NCBI GenBank assembly: GCA_902796835.1
Contig: CADBQP010000013.1
Coordinates: 1-37,553, forward strand
DNA: 37,553 bases
Direction: 5' to 3'
Origin: an uncultured Bacteroidales bacterium
GTDB taxonomy: Bacteria; Bacteroidota; Bacteroidia; Bacteroidales; Bacteroidaceae
Shown: positions 15,029 through 23,426 of the stretch, piece after piece
Layout of the letters: each line of letters starts with the position of its first letter
Position numbering within the stretch: position 1 is the stretch's first letter
The notes under the pieces: generated by a model
The model's database searches: none
What the model saw: only the letters and a program-made list of their open reading frames with translations
Told to the model about the DNA's origin: nothing
Program-made: the position numbers and the translations under genes

Positions 15029-16219
15029 ATGTTTACAGGAAAAAAAATTGTTCTGGGCATCACAGGTAGCATTGCAGCCTATAAGGCATGCACACTCATA
15101 CGCCTGCTCGTCAAAGCTGGCAATGAGGTGCAAGTGGTCATCACACCTGCCGGCAAGGAATTCATCACGCCCATCACGCTTTCTGCACTCACGTCGAAAC
15201 CCGTGGTGAGCGATTTTTTTTCGGGCCGCGACGGGTCGTGGAATAGCCACGTCGACCTCGGCCTGTGGGCCGACGCAATGGTCATAGCTCCTGCCACGGC
15301 TTCCACCATTGGCAAAATGGCCCACGGCATTGCCGACAACATGCTGCTGACCACCTACCTCTCAATGAAGGCACCCGTCTTTGTAGCGCCGGCCATGGAC
15401 CTCGACATGTATGCCCATCCTGCCACACAAGCCAACCTTAAATGTCTCAGAGAGAGAGGAAACATCGTCATCGAAGCGGCCAACGGCGAACTGGCCAGCC
15501 ACCTGGTGGGAAAAGGGCGCATGCAGGAACCCGAGCACATCATGAACGTGCTCGACAACTATTTTGCCGCAGTACAACCACTTAAAGGAAGACGCATCCT
15601 CATCACAGCCGGCCCCACCTACGAAAGAATAGACCCAGTGCGCTTCATCGGCAACTTCTCCACAGGAAAAATGGGTTTTGCCCTGGCCGAAGCCTGCGCC
15701 CAAATGGGCGCGAGCGTAGAACTGCTGTCCGGCCCAGTAGCACTTCCCACTCCACAAGGAGCCCGGCGCCACGACGTGACATCGGCACAAGAGATGCTCA
15801 AAGCTGCCCAAGAATTGTTTCCACAATGCGATGCAGCCATTCTTTGCGCCGCCGTGGCCGACTACACGCCAGCCAGCCAATCACCGCAAAAGATAAAACG
15901 AACTGATGAGGATATGCACATCGACCTTGTGCCAACTGCCGACATCGCAGCCGAACTCGGAAAAACTAAAGGCCCGAAACAAAAACTTGTTGGCTTTGCT
16001 CTTGAAACCAACGACGAGACAGTGCATGCCGAAGCAAAGCTAAAAAAGAAAAACTTCGACTTCATTGTGCTCAATTCCCTGCGCGACGAAGGCGCAGGCT
16101 TCGGTGTCGACACCAACAAGGTGACCATAATCTCTGCCGAAGGAGCCAAAGAATATCCCCTCAAGTCGAAGCACGAAGTGGCCAAAGACATTATTGAAGA
16201 ACTATGCAAAAGACTCTAA
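15029..16219 (+). CDS. coaBC: bifunctional phosphopantothenoylcysteine decarboxylase/phosphopantothenate-cysteine ligase
   Basis: CoaBC makes 4'-phosphopantothenoylcysteine and decarboxylates it to 4'-phosphopantetheine in coenzyme A synthesis. Residues 1-185 are the FMN-binding CoaC domain, with GSIAAYK, the catalytic histidine in NSHVDLG (His74) and the PAM motif near 121-126. Residues 187-396 are CoaB: ITAGPTYERIDPVRFIGN, FSTGKMG, and KIKR before the nucleotide site. Two CoaC residues differ from the well-studied enzyme: the PAMN asparagine is Asp124, and the lid cysteine expected in an ACG-type loop is Ser157. I believe such substitutions recur in Bacteroidota, but this is from memory. 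The stop overlaps the next gene by 16 bases. Confidence 0.93.
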   Translation: MFTGKKIVLGITGSIAAYKACTLIRLLVKAGNEVQVVITPAGKEFITPITLSALTSKPVVSDFFSGRDGSWNSHVDLGLWADAMVIAPATASTIGKMAHGIADNMLLTTYLSMKAPVFVAPAMDLDMYAHPATQANLKCLRERGNIVIEAANGELASHLVGKGRMQEPEHIMNVLDNYFAAVQPLKGRRILITAGPTYERIDPVRFIGNFSTGKMGFALAEACAQMGASVELLSGPVALPTPQGARRHDVTSAQEMLKAAQELFPQCDAAILCAAVADYTPASQSPQKIKRTDEDMHIDLVPTADIAAELGKTKGPKQKLVGFALETNDETVHAEAKLKKKNFDFIVLNSLRDEGAGFGVDTNKVTIISAEGAKEYPLKSKHEVAKDIIEELCKRL

Positions 16220-17118
16220 TAGCCCTGTTCCTGCTGATATCTGTTTGTCTTAGCCCACCAGCTGAGGCTCAGGAAATCAATGCCGTCGTAAACATCAACA
16301 AGCAAAAGGTGCAGGGCGAGAACGAAAGTCTTTTCGAGACACTGAAAGAGTCGCTCACACAATTCATCAACGAGCGGCAGTGGACCGACCTGCAGTTTAA
16401 GCGCAACGAGCGCATCAACTGCAACTTCAACATTACGGTCAACAAATACGACGCGAGTTCCAACCTTTTCAACTGCACTCTTTTGCTGCAAAGCAACCGA
16501 CCGGTTTGGGGTTCCTCCTACAACACGATTGCCTATAGCATCAAAGACGAAAACTTCAACTTCGAATTTCAGGAGTTCGACCAACTCGAGTTCCGTCCCG
16601 ACGTCATAGACAAAGACCTCACGGCTCTCATTGCCTACTACGTCTATCTCATCATTGGCATCGACCTCGACACATTCTCAGAGCGTGGCGGCGACGATCA
16701 GCTCAACATGGCCATGCGCATCACCAACAACGCTCAGGGCCTCACAGCATCACAAAAGGGTTGGAAAGCCTTCGAAGACAACCAAAACCGATATGCCATC
16801 ATCACCGACCTGCTCGACGGCGGCATGGAAAACTTTCGCTCCATGCTCTACGTCTACCACCGCCAAGGCCTCGACGTCATGGCCGAGAACCCCGATCGCG
16901 GGCGCGCAGCCATCACACAGGCAATCGAAATGCTCGACATAGCCCACAAAGACAAACCATTGAGCATGCTCCCGCAATTATTCACAGAATATAAATACGA
17001 AGAACTGGTGAATATCTACAGAGGAAAAGGCAGTGCAGTTGAAAAAGAGAAAATCGTCGAAATCCTGTCGAACATCAACGCCTCGCTAAACACTTCGTGG
17101 CGCGAAATGCAACATTAA
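16204..17118 (+). CDS. DUF4835 family secreted protein
   Basis: A signal peptide ending near PPAEAQ (residue 23) precedes about 280 residues of soluble domain. Diagnostic text for DUF4835 includes AVVNINKQKVQG near the start of the mature protein, FEFQEFDQLEFRPDV in the middle, and LIAYYVYLIIGIDLDTFS. The protein is probably periplasmic; no catalytic motif is seen. Its conserved place in Bacteroidota is between coaBC and recN, as here, and its start lies within the last 16 bases of coaBC, which indicates translational coupling. Function is unknown. Confidence 0.9.
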   Translation: MQKTLIALFLLISVCLSPPAEAQEINAVVNINKQKVQGENESLFETLKESLTQFINERQWTDLQFKRNERINCNFNITVNKYDASSNLFNCTLLLQSNRPVWGSSYNTIAYSIKDENFNFEFQEFDQLEFRPDVIDKDLTALIAYYVYLIIGIDLDTFSERGGDDQLNMAMRITNNAQGLTASQKGWKAFEDNQNRYAIITDLLDGGMENFRSMLYVYHRQGLDVMAENPDRGRAAITQAIEMLDIAHKDKPLSMLPQLFTEYKYEELVNIYRGKGSAVEKEKIVEILSNINASLNTSWREMQH

Positions 17119-17122
17119 GAGT

Positions 17123-18784
17123 ATGCTCAGACACCTATATATAAATAATTATACACTCATCGGCCACCTCGACATCGACCTCCACGAAGGTTTCTCAGTC
17201 ATTACGGGCGAGACAGGAGCCGGAAAGAGCATCCTGCTTGGAGCACTGGGCCTGCTTCTGGGTCAACGCGCCGACTCGAAGAGCATCAAGGCCGGAGAGA
17301 AAAAGTGTGTAGTAGAAGGCACATTCGACACGACCGATATTAACCTTGAAACCATATTCAACGAAAACGACATTGATTTCAATCAAAACGAATGCATCAT
17401 TCGCCGCGAGTTGACCGACCAGGGAAAAAGCCGCGCCTTCGTGAACGACACGCCCGTGGCGCTCAGCATTTTGCGCGAAATCGGGGCACGCCTCATCGAC
17501 ATTCATTCGCAACACCAAAACCTGCTGATGGGAAACGAGGGTTTTCTCATCAATACGCTCGACAGTCTGGCCAACAATAGCGACCTGCTGCAATCCTACC
17601 GCGCAGCTTTTGAACATCACGACAAGCTTAGGCACGAACTGCAAACACTCACGGAACAAGCCGGCAAAGACGAGGCCGAACGCGAGTTCCTGCAGTTTCA
17701 GCTGCAACAAATCGATGAAGCCCGCCTGCAAAGCGACGAGCAAGAGGCCCTTGAAAGCGAACAGGAGCAGCTAAGCCACGTGGAAGAAATCAAGACGGCC
17801 CTCTACAGCGTGTCGGCACGCCTCAATGCCGACGAGCATAACCCCATCAACGACCTGCGCAACGATGCCCACACGCTCGCGGCCATCAGCCATGTATATG
17901 CCCCTGCCGAAGAACTGGCCGAGCGTCTGGAAAGCATGCGCATAGAGCTGAGCGACATTGCTGCCGAAGTGGAATCGCATACCGAAACCGTAGACTTCGA
18001 TCCGCAACGGCTTCAAACCATTGAGCAACGACTCGACACCATCTATACCCTGCAACGCAAGTTCCATGTCGACACCATCGACGAACTGCTGCAACAGGCC
18101 GAAAACTTCAGAAAACAGCTGAACTTCATAACCCATAGCGACGAAATCATAGCCGAGAAAGAACAGCAACTCGCTCAGGCCGAAAAGGCCATGTTGCAGG
18201 CCGCAAAATCCCTGAGCCAGTCTCGCAAAACTGCCGCCGAAAAGCTGAATCACGACATACTGCTTCGCGTACAACAATTGGGCATGCCCAATGCAAAACT
18301 GCAAATGACATTCAGCCCGAAACAACCTGCTGCCAATGGCATCGACCAGGTGGAACTGCTCTTTAGCGCCAACAAAAACAATCCGCCGCGCAACGTGAGC
18401 CTCGTGGCATCGGGTGGTGAAATTGCCCGACTCATGCTGGCACTCAAGAGCGTCATTGCCAAAAACAAAGAACTCGCAACCGTCATCTTCGACGAAATAG
18501 ACACCGGCGTGTCGGGCACAATGGCCGAAAAAATGGGACAAACCATGGCACAGATGGCCAGCCACTGCCAAGTAGTATGCATTACTCACCTGCCCCAAAT
18601 TGCAGCGCTGGGAACATACCACTATCGCGTGTTGAAAACCGAAGACGACGTGCAAACCGAAACCCACATCAGCCTGCTCACTACCGAAGAACGCATCGGC
18701 GAAGTGGCCAACATGCTCAGCGGCGAGCAAACCACAGTGGCCGCCATCAGCAATGCCAAGGAACTCTTGGGACTCACCTCATAA
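17123..18784 (+). CDS. recN: DNA repair protein RecN
   Basis: RecN is an SMC-like ATPase that gathers broken DNA ends during recombinational repair. It has Walker A GETGAGKS (residues 29-36) and the Q-loop region ending IHSQHQNLL. A central coiled coil of about 280 residues is rich in Gln, Glu and Leu. The C-terminal half holds the ABC signature-like SLVASGGEIARLMLALK (near 428-443) and Walker B TVIFDEIDTGVSG. The D-loop histidine lies in CITHLPQIAALG. The 553-residue length is normal. It starts four bases after the DUF4835 gene. Confidence 0.96.
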   Translation: MLRHLYINNYTLIGHLDIDLHEGFSVITGETGAGKSILLGALGLLLGQRADSKSIKAGEKKCVVEGTFDTTDINLETIFNENDIDFNQNECIIRRELTDQGKSRAFVNDTPVALSILREIGARLIDIHSQHQNLLMGNEGFLINTLDSLANNSDLLQSYRAAFEHHDKLRHELQTLTEQAGKDEAEREFLQFQLQQIDEARLQSDEQEALESEQEQLSHVEEIKTALYSVSARLNADEHNPINDLRNDAHTLAAISHVYAPAEELAERLESMRIELSDIAAEVESHTETVDFDPQRLQTIEQRLDTIYTLQRKFHVDTIDELLQQAENFRKQLNFITHSDEIIAEKEQQLAQAEKAMLQAAKSLSQSRKTAAEKLNHDILLRVQQLGMPNAKLQMTFSPKQPAANGIDQVELLFSANKNNPPRNVSLVASGGEIARLMLALKSVIAKNKELATVIFDEIDTGVSGTMAEKMGQTMAQMASHCQVVCITHLPQIAALGTYHYRVLKTEDDVQTETHISLLTTEERIGEVANMLSGEQTTVAAISNAKELLGLTS

Positions 18785-18813
18785 TAACATACACTACGAA
18801 CATTATTATCTGC

Positions 18814-20499
18814 ATGAAAAGAATAATCATCGCCATCATCGTTCTACTCACTGCCATTGCCACCCTTGCACAAAAGGATGCTTCAAAAGCCGTGGTCAAC
18901 ATCATCACCTACGACCAGGCTGGCAACATTCTGCGTTCAGGCAACGGCTTTTTCATCAATGCCGAAGGCGAGTTGCTGGCGCCCTACTCCCTCATGAAAG
19001 GTGCCTATAGCGCTTACGCAGTGGGGCACAAAAACGACCGCTACAAGGTGGTGAGGGTCTGTGGAGCCTCCAGCCTTTATGACATTGTACGCCTCAAGAC
19101 CAATGCCGGCAGCAATGTATCTTTCCTGCCGCTGATAGCCGATAGCCTTCAAACTCCAGGCGAAGGGGCCGCCCTGCTCTTTGTGCCCTATGCTGCCACA
19201 AAGAAAGACACACCACGCAACGAAAAAATCACGAAGGTTGAATCGTTCGACGGCTACCGATACTACACCACCACAGTAGCCAACGACGCCAAAAACTTTG
19301 GCTGCCCGCTTGTCAACAGCGAAGGAAAGGCCATCGGCATCGTGCAGCGCAACGACAAACAAGGAGCCAGCACGGCCTGCGCCCTCGACGTGCGCTTCAG
19401 CGACCGTCTTGAGCCACGAGCCACCAGCGCCCTGAACAGCGACCTGCGCGAACTACACATTCCCCGCGCCTTGCCGATGAGCCAAAGCGAAGCCCTCTCA
19501 TTCATCTATCTGCTTGGCAATTCCGACTCGCTCAGCGCCATCACGGCCCTCAACGACTTCATCGCTGCCTTTCCAGACAATGCCGAGGGCTACGTGAACC
19601 GCGCAACCTTCTACGGCCTCTACAACGACATTCTCGAATGTGAAAACGATTTCAATACTGCACTGCAAAAGGCTAACGCAGAATTTCCTGCCGATGCCGT
19701 ACACCACAACTACAGCAAAGTAATCCTGCAAGGCTACACCATGCAAAACACTGGCGAATCGTCTATTTGGAATCTCGACAAAGCCGTCAGCGAAGCCCAG
19801 CAGGCCTATGCCATCAATCCCCAACCCATCTACGTGCTACAAGAGGCCAACTGCCTCTTCTATAAGCGCAACTTCTGCGAGGCCTACGACAAGTTCATGC
19901 AAGTCAATGCCTCGCCTCTCAAGACAGCCGCCACTTTTTTCTCGGCAGCTCGCGCGGCCGAGCTATGCAACGGCGATTCTATGCTCGTGCTCAGCCTTTG
20001 CGACAGCACCATAGCCAACCTTAGCAAGCCCTACTCCAACAGCGATGCGCAATACTTCTTTGCACGAGCCATCTATGCCGAGCGCACTGGAAAATATCGC
20101 CAGGCTGTGCTCGACTACAACGAATACGAAAAAATTGTGGGGCCGCGCAATCTCAACGACCTCTTCTATTATCGCCGCGAACAGGTGGAAATAAAGGCCC
20201 GAATGTTCCAGCAGGCATTAGAGGATATCAACTCGGCCCTTTCCTACCGCAACGAAAACGCACCCACCTACAAGGTTGAAGAAGCGCTCATCTACTTGCA
20301 GGCTGGAATGTGGGACGAAGCCATAGGCTCCTCCGAGCAAATGCTGCAAGCCTATCCCGAAACAGCCGACAGCTACAAAATCATGGGAATTGCCTACGGC
20401 GAAAAAAAACAAAAGGCAAAGGCACTCGAGTGTCTGCGAAAAGCCAAGCAAATGGGCGACGATACCGTAGACTCATTCATCGCAAAATATAACAAATAG
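18814..20499 (+). CDS. secreted trypsin-fold (pseudoprotease) plus TPR protein
   Basis: I chose the ATG at 18814; the open frame extends 79 codons upstream but into recN and has no protein-like sequence. A signal peptide ends at about residue 20 (TLAQ). Residues 25-200 resemble an HtrA/trypsin-like domain, with GNGFFINAEGELLAPYSLMKGA, a YDIVRL strand at the Asp position, and NFGCPLVNSEGKAIGIV at the serine position. The catalytic histidine aligns with Ser59 and the nucleophile serine with Phe162, while Asp90 is kept, so the domain is probably inactive. Residues 225-561 contain repeated helical pairs typical of tetratricopeptide repeats. Likely periplasmic, with a binding or scaffold role; this is inference. 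It follows recN after 29 bases. Confidence 0.8.
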   Translation: MKRIIIAIIVLLTAIATLAQKDASKAVVNIITYDQAGNILRSGNGFFINAEGELLAPYSLMKGAYSAYAVGHKNDRYKVVRVCGASSLYDIVRLKTNAGSNVSFLPLIADSLQTPGEGAALLFVPYAATKKDTPRNEKITKVESFDGYRYYTTTVANDAKNFGCPLVNSEGKAIGIVQRNDKQGASTACALDVRFSDRLEPRATSALNSDLRELHIPRALPMSQSEALSFIYLLGNSDSLSAITALNDFIAAFPDNAEGYVNRATFYGLYNDILECENDFNTALQKANAEFPADAVHHNYSKVILQGYTMQNTGESSIWNLDKAVSEAQQAYAINPQPIYVLQEANCLFYKRNFCEAYDKFMQVNASPLKTAATFFSAARAAELCNGDSMLVLSLCDSTIANLSKPYSNSDAQYFFARAIYAERTGKYRQAVLDYNEYEKIVGPRNLNDLFYYRREQVEIKARMFQQALEDINSALSYRNENAPTYKVEEALIYLQAGMWDEAIGSSEQMLQAYPETADSYKIMGIAYGEKKQKAKALECLRKAKQMGDDTVDSFIAKYNK

Positions 20500-20571
20500 A
20501 AACCATACCAAACTCTCCACACCGCACTCAGCACCCGCGGAGAGCTACTGTCAACAAGCAAAAAAGCTCTT

Positions 20572-21000
20572 ATGAAAAAACTTTTCCTCCTAGCCATGCT
20601 TTGCCTCGCTTTGGGCATGAGCGCACAAACCGACAAAAATGCGAAGCCCGTCTATGCGTTTGGCTATGCCATTTCTTTTTCAGACTCTGTCATCACGCTC
20701 ACGGCCACACAGGCACTGCCATCGGCACAGCTCACGGCTAAGTCGAAATTCCTCAAAGGCATCAACCTCTATTCCGCACAGCTGAAGCAACACATGGTTG
20801 ACAACCTCGGCGGATATCCCACATGCACCATTTTCTACCACACCAATCGTGCCAAGCTCGAAAAGCGATATGCCAAGCTCAAGAAAAGCATTCTCAAGGC
20901 CAAGGACTATCAGCTCAAGGAACTCGGCCCCGATGAATTCGCCTTCAAGGCGGTTTCGAACGAAGCCATTGAACACAACCAAATAGAGAAATCAGAATGA
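20572..21000 (+). CDS. small secreted protein of unknown function
   Basis: A 142-residue product with a signal peptide that ends near residue 19 (MSAQ). The mature domain starts with a Gly/Tyr-rich strand (VYAFGYAISFSDS), contains an LTATQALPSAQL segment, a NLGGYPTCTIFYHTNRAKLEKRY segment, and a highly charged Lys-rich stretch from about 95 to 120. One cysteine is present. I do not recognise a domain. The stop codon overlaps the start of the next gene as ATGA, so it is coupled to the HPr-kinase-like protein and belongs to the same transcript. It is a substrate or partner candidate for that cassette, although its signal peptide makes it unlike a typical RiPP precursor. Confidence 0.75.
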   Translation: MKKLFLLAMLCLALGMSAQTDKNAKPVYAFGYAISFSDSVITLTATQALPSAQLTAKSKFLKGINLYSAQLKQHMVDNLGGYPTCTIFYHTNRAKLEKRYAKLKKSILKAKDYQLKELGPDEFAFKAVSNEAIEHNQIEKSE

Positions 21001-21875
21001 TAGAATACTTCTTCAAAGTAGCCGATGCCTACTTCAGTGTGCAATTCACCGAACCCGACATCGACAATCGCGACCTCATACCCACCTGTGCCCCCTTCCA
21101 CGTGGCAAAGCCCGATGCCGAGCCCATGTTCACGGTCGTCGTGTCCAGCGACTTGGTCGATGCCGAACCCGAAGGCGAGGAAATGGGGCAGTTCGACTGC
21201 GGCGGAATGACACACGGCGTTTTCAAGACTGCCGATGGCTACAAATTCCAACTGCGAAACATCGACGGCCAGATGGCCTGCGCCATGAAGTCGCACAACC
21301 GCTTTTCGCGCTGCGAAGTGTCGCTCTTCGGCGATGAGAACAACCGAGCCTACGGACTCAACAACGCCCTGATGCTTGCCTTTGCCTATGCCGGCGCCCA
21401 CCATCAAATTGTGCTGATGCACGCCTCCGTAACTGTTTTCAAGGAGCGCGGCTACCTCTTCCTAGGCCACAGTGGCACGGGCAAGAGCACCCACTCATCA
21501 CTCTGGATTCGCCACATTCCGGGATGCGAACTCCTCAACGACGACAACCCGGCCGTGCGCGTAGTGGGCAACAAGGTCTATGTATATGGCACTCCTTGGA
21601 GCGGAAAGACACCCTGCTACCGCAACCTGAGTTTCGAAGCCGGCGCTTTTGTTAGACTCAAGCAATATCCCGAAAACATCATTGAGCGCGACAACGTGGT
21701 CAAATCGTTTGCCTCCATTCTCTCATCGTGTTCCACCATGATATGGGACAAACCGTCCTACGATGCCATTTGCGACAACGTCACAGCCATCGTCAGCCAC
21801 GTGCCCGCCTACTTCTTGCGCTGCCTGCCTGACAAAGCTGCCGCACAGCTCTGCAACAAAACCATTGCTCAATGA
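20997..21875 (+). CDS. HPr-kinase/PEP-carboxykinase-like ATPase
   Basis: A 292-residue protein with a Walker A loop GHSGTGKST (residues 157-165, Lys163) embedded in VFKERGYLFLGHSGTGKS. An acidic pair follows in LLNDDNPAVR (Asp182, Asp183), then a glycine-rich strand YGTPWSGKTPC (198-207). This layout fits the HprK-type P-loop/PEPCK-fold kinases, including those that phosphorylate lasso peptides, rather than true PEP carboxykinase, which has extra motifs and twice the length. The first 150 residues are an unrelated domain with a mixed alpha/beta look. Both ends overlap neighbouring genes as ATGA (with the secreted protein upstream and the S24/S26 peptidase downstream). Kinase activity on a peptide or protein is inference. 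Confidence 0.82.
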   Translation: MIEYFFKVADAYFSVQFTEPDIDNRDLIPTCAPFHVAKPDAEPMFTVVVSSDLVDAEPEGEEMGQFDCGGMTHGVFKTADGYKFQLRNIDGQMACAMKSHNRFSRCEVSLFGDENNRAYGLNNALMLAFAYAGAHHQIVLMHASVTVFKERGYLFLGHSGTGKSTHSSLWIRHIPGCELLNDDNPAVRVVGNKVYVYGTPWSGKTPCYRNLSFEAGAFVRLKQYPENIIERDNVVKSFASILSSCSTMIWDKPSYDAICDNVTAIVSHVPAYFLRCLPDKAAAQLCNKTIAQ

Positions 21876-22348
21876 AAACTGTTTCAATACCCAACGAGGA
21901 GTTTGTTCCTGCCATCAAGCAGCTGCTCGACGAGGGACACACCACCACCTTCCGCGTCAAGGGCTATAGCATGCGCATCTTTCTCGAGCACTGTCGCGAC
22001 AAGGTCATTCTCAAGCGCTGCGACGACGTGAAGGTGGGCGACGTAGTGCTGGCCGAAGTGGCACCTAAATTCTACGTGCTCCACCGCATCATCAAGCAAC
22101 GCGGCGACGAGTTGATTCTCAAGGGCGACGGCAATGTGGTGGGCATCGAGCAATGCCGCAAGGCCGACGTCATCGGAACGGCCATCGGCTTCTATCGCAA
22201 GGGACGCACCAAGCCCGATATGACTACCTCGCTCAAGTGGCGCATGTATTCGCGCATTTGGCTCTGGCTTACGCCTTGCCGACGCTACATACTGGCCTTC
22301 TACCGACGCATATGGCTCAAAATCTTTCCCGTCAAAATCTTAGAATAA
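21872..22348 (+). CDS. S24/S26 family peptidase, SipW-like Ser-His type
   Basis: This 158-residue protein has the signal-peptidase-fold segments FRVKGYSMRIFL (nucleophile candidate Ser33), VGDVVLAE and YVLHRIIK (His71), and a glycine loop LKGDGNVVG (83-91). Ser plus His is the dyad of the archaeal/SipW branch instead of the Ser-Lys dyad of LepB. The usual proline after the SM pair is an isoleucine (SMRI). It lacks the N-terminal membrane helix of signal peptidases; the C-terminus has a basic, hydrophobic and Trp/Tyr-rich patch from about 125 that may associate with the membrane. It overlaps the kinase-like gene by ATGA and is 30 bases before the PqqD-like gene. A role in cutting a leader peptide is plausible. 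Confidence 0.85.
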   Translation: MKTVSIPNEEFVPAIKQLLDEGHTTTFRVKGYSMRIFLEHCRDKVILKRCDDVKVGDVVLAEVAPKFYVLHRIIKQRGDELILKGDGNVVGIEQCRKADVIGTAIGFYRKGRTKPDMTTSLKWRMYSRIWLWLTPCRRYILAFYRRIWLKIFPVKILE

Positions 22349-22378
22349 ACTTAATCACACATAAAAAAACGCAACTCT

Positions 22379-22648
22379 ATGAAAATAAAATCAGGATTTG
22401 AACTTCGCGAAGTTTGTGGCGAAAAACTCATTGTGGCCCAAGGCCTCGAAAACCTCGATTTCAGCAAAATGATAAATCTCAACGAGACGGGTGCCTTCAT
22501 CTGGCAGTCTGCACTCGGAGGCGAGTTCACCGAGGAGGATCTCGTGGAGAAACTCTGCGAAGAATACGAAGTAGACAAAGCCACAGCCGCCACCGATGTA
22601 CACGCCTTCATAGAAAGCCTGAAGGCCGAAGGCATCGTTGAAGACTAA
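22379..22648 (+). CDS. PqqD family protein (RiPP recognition-element type)
   Basis: The 89-residue sequence starts MKIKSGFELREVCGEKLIVA, a three-strand opening seen in PqqD-type proteins. It continues with NLDFSKMINLNETGAFIWQSA and three helices, ending LKAEGIVED. PqqD proteins bind the leader of ribosomal peptides and present them to modifying enzymes. Here it is coded after a kinase-like and a peptidase-like gene and 11 bases before a Crp/Fnr regulator. No precursor gene is adjacent, so its peptide partner would be encoded elsewhere or be unrecognised. The family call is firm. Confidence 0.92.
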   Translation: MKIKSGFELREVCGEKLIVAQGLENLDFSKMINLNETGAFIWQSALGGEFTEEDLVEKLCEEYEVDKATAATDVHAFIESLKAEGIVED

Positions 22649-22659
22649 GCTCCCGCGCC

Positions 22660-23340
22660 ATGCCTGTGCCTCAGAATTTCTATCGCCGGTTGCTGCAGCT
22701 GCCCCTTTTTCAAGGCTTCTCCGAAGCCGACTATTTGGAGATGGCTGCCAAGGTGCGCCTCAATTTCCAAACGCTGCAGGCCGGAAAAACAATCATCAGG
22801 CAAGGCTCTCCCTGCAAAAGCTACATTTTCATTGTGGGAGGCGACTTTTGTGTGACCCACCACAATGACTCTCCCATCTACATGCTGCACGAGTGGTTTA
22901 GCATGCCAGCCCTTTTGGGCGCCGAAAACCTTTACGGGCTGCGACAGCGCTATGCCTATTCCGCCACTACGAAAAGCGTCGTCACACTTTTTGAGGTGAG
23001 CAAAGACATGGTGTTCAACGTGCTGATGAACTACGAGGTGTTCCGCATGAACTACATGAACCTGCTCAGCTACTATAGTCAAACAAGGCGCGACAAGCTC
23101 TGGCTGAGCCATCCCTCTCTGCTCCAAGAGCGCTTTGCAGCCTTTCTCTCCTATCGTTGCCTGCGACCGGCCGGCCACAAGCGCCTCCACATCAGGCAGA
23201 CGAGCCTGGCCGCCGAATTGCTTGCCACGCTGCGCAACGTGTCTCTCATGCTCCAAAACCTTGAGGAGCGACAACTGCTTCACCACGGCCGTGGATTCAT
23301 AGACGTGCCACGCTTCGAAAAACTGGTGCAAGAGGTATAG
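22660..23340 (+). CDS. Crp/Fnr family transcriptional regulator
   Basis: A 226-residue regulator. Residues 15-135 look like a cyclic-nucleotide-binding-type beta-roll (PLFQGFSEADYLEMAAKVRL, then FIVGGDFCV). A long dimerisation helix lies near 120-150. The last 75 residues form a winged helix-turn-helix, with LAAELLATLRNVSLMLQNL as the probable HTH region and RGFIDV as the wing. The usual glycine and arginine contacts for cAMP are not evident, so the ligand, if any, is unknown. It begins 11 bases after the PqqD-like gene and ends the run. It may regulate the cassette or an unrelated set; the position alone does not say. Confidence 0.85.
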   Translation: MPVPQNFYRRLLQLPLFQGFSEADYLEMAAKVRLNFQTLQAGKTIIRQGSPCKSYIFIVGGDFCVTHHNDSPIYMLHEWFSMPALLGAENLYGLRQRYAYSATTKSVVTLFEVSKDMVFNVLMNYEVFRMNYMNLLSYYSQTRRDKLWLSHPSLLQERFAAFLSYRCLRPAGHKRLHIRQTSLAAELLATLRNVSLMLQNLEERQLLHHGRGFIDVPRFEKLVQEV

Positions 23341-23376
23341 AAACATCCGTGCAGATTCACCCTTTTAAGTCAAAAA

Positions 23377-23406
23377 GAAATCGCCCGCTGAGGCGATTTC
23401 TTTTTT
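23377..23406. terminator. rho-independent terminator after the Crp gene, likely bidirectional
   Basis: A 9-bp perfect stem (23377-23385 with 23392-23400) closes a 6-base loop and is followed by six T bases at 23401-23406. An A-run at 23372-23376 gives a matching U-tract for minus-strand transcription. It lies 37 bases after the Crp stop and between convergent genes. Confidence 0.85.
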
Positions 23407-23426
23407 CCATGTCCACACTCTGTGAA

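Noticed and set aside
20513-20543. CTCTCC/GGAGAG inverted repeat between the TPR gene and the secreted protein gene
   Set aside because: Six pairs with a loop over 18 bases and no U-tract is too weak for a terminator.
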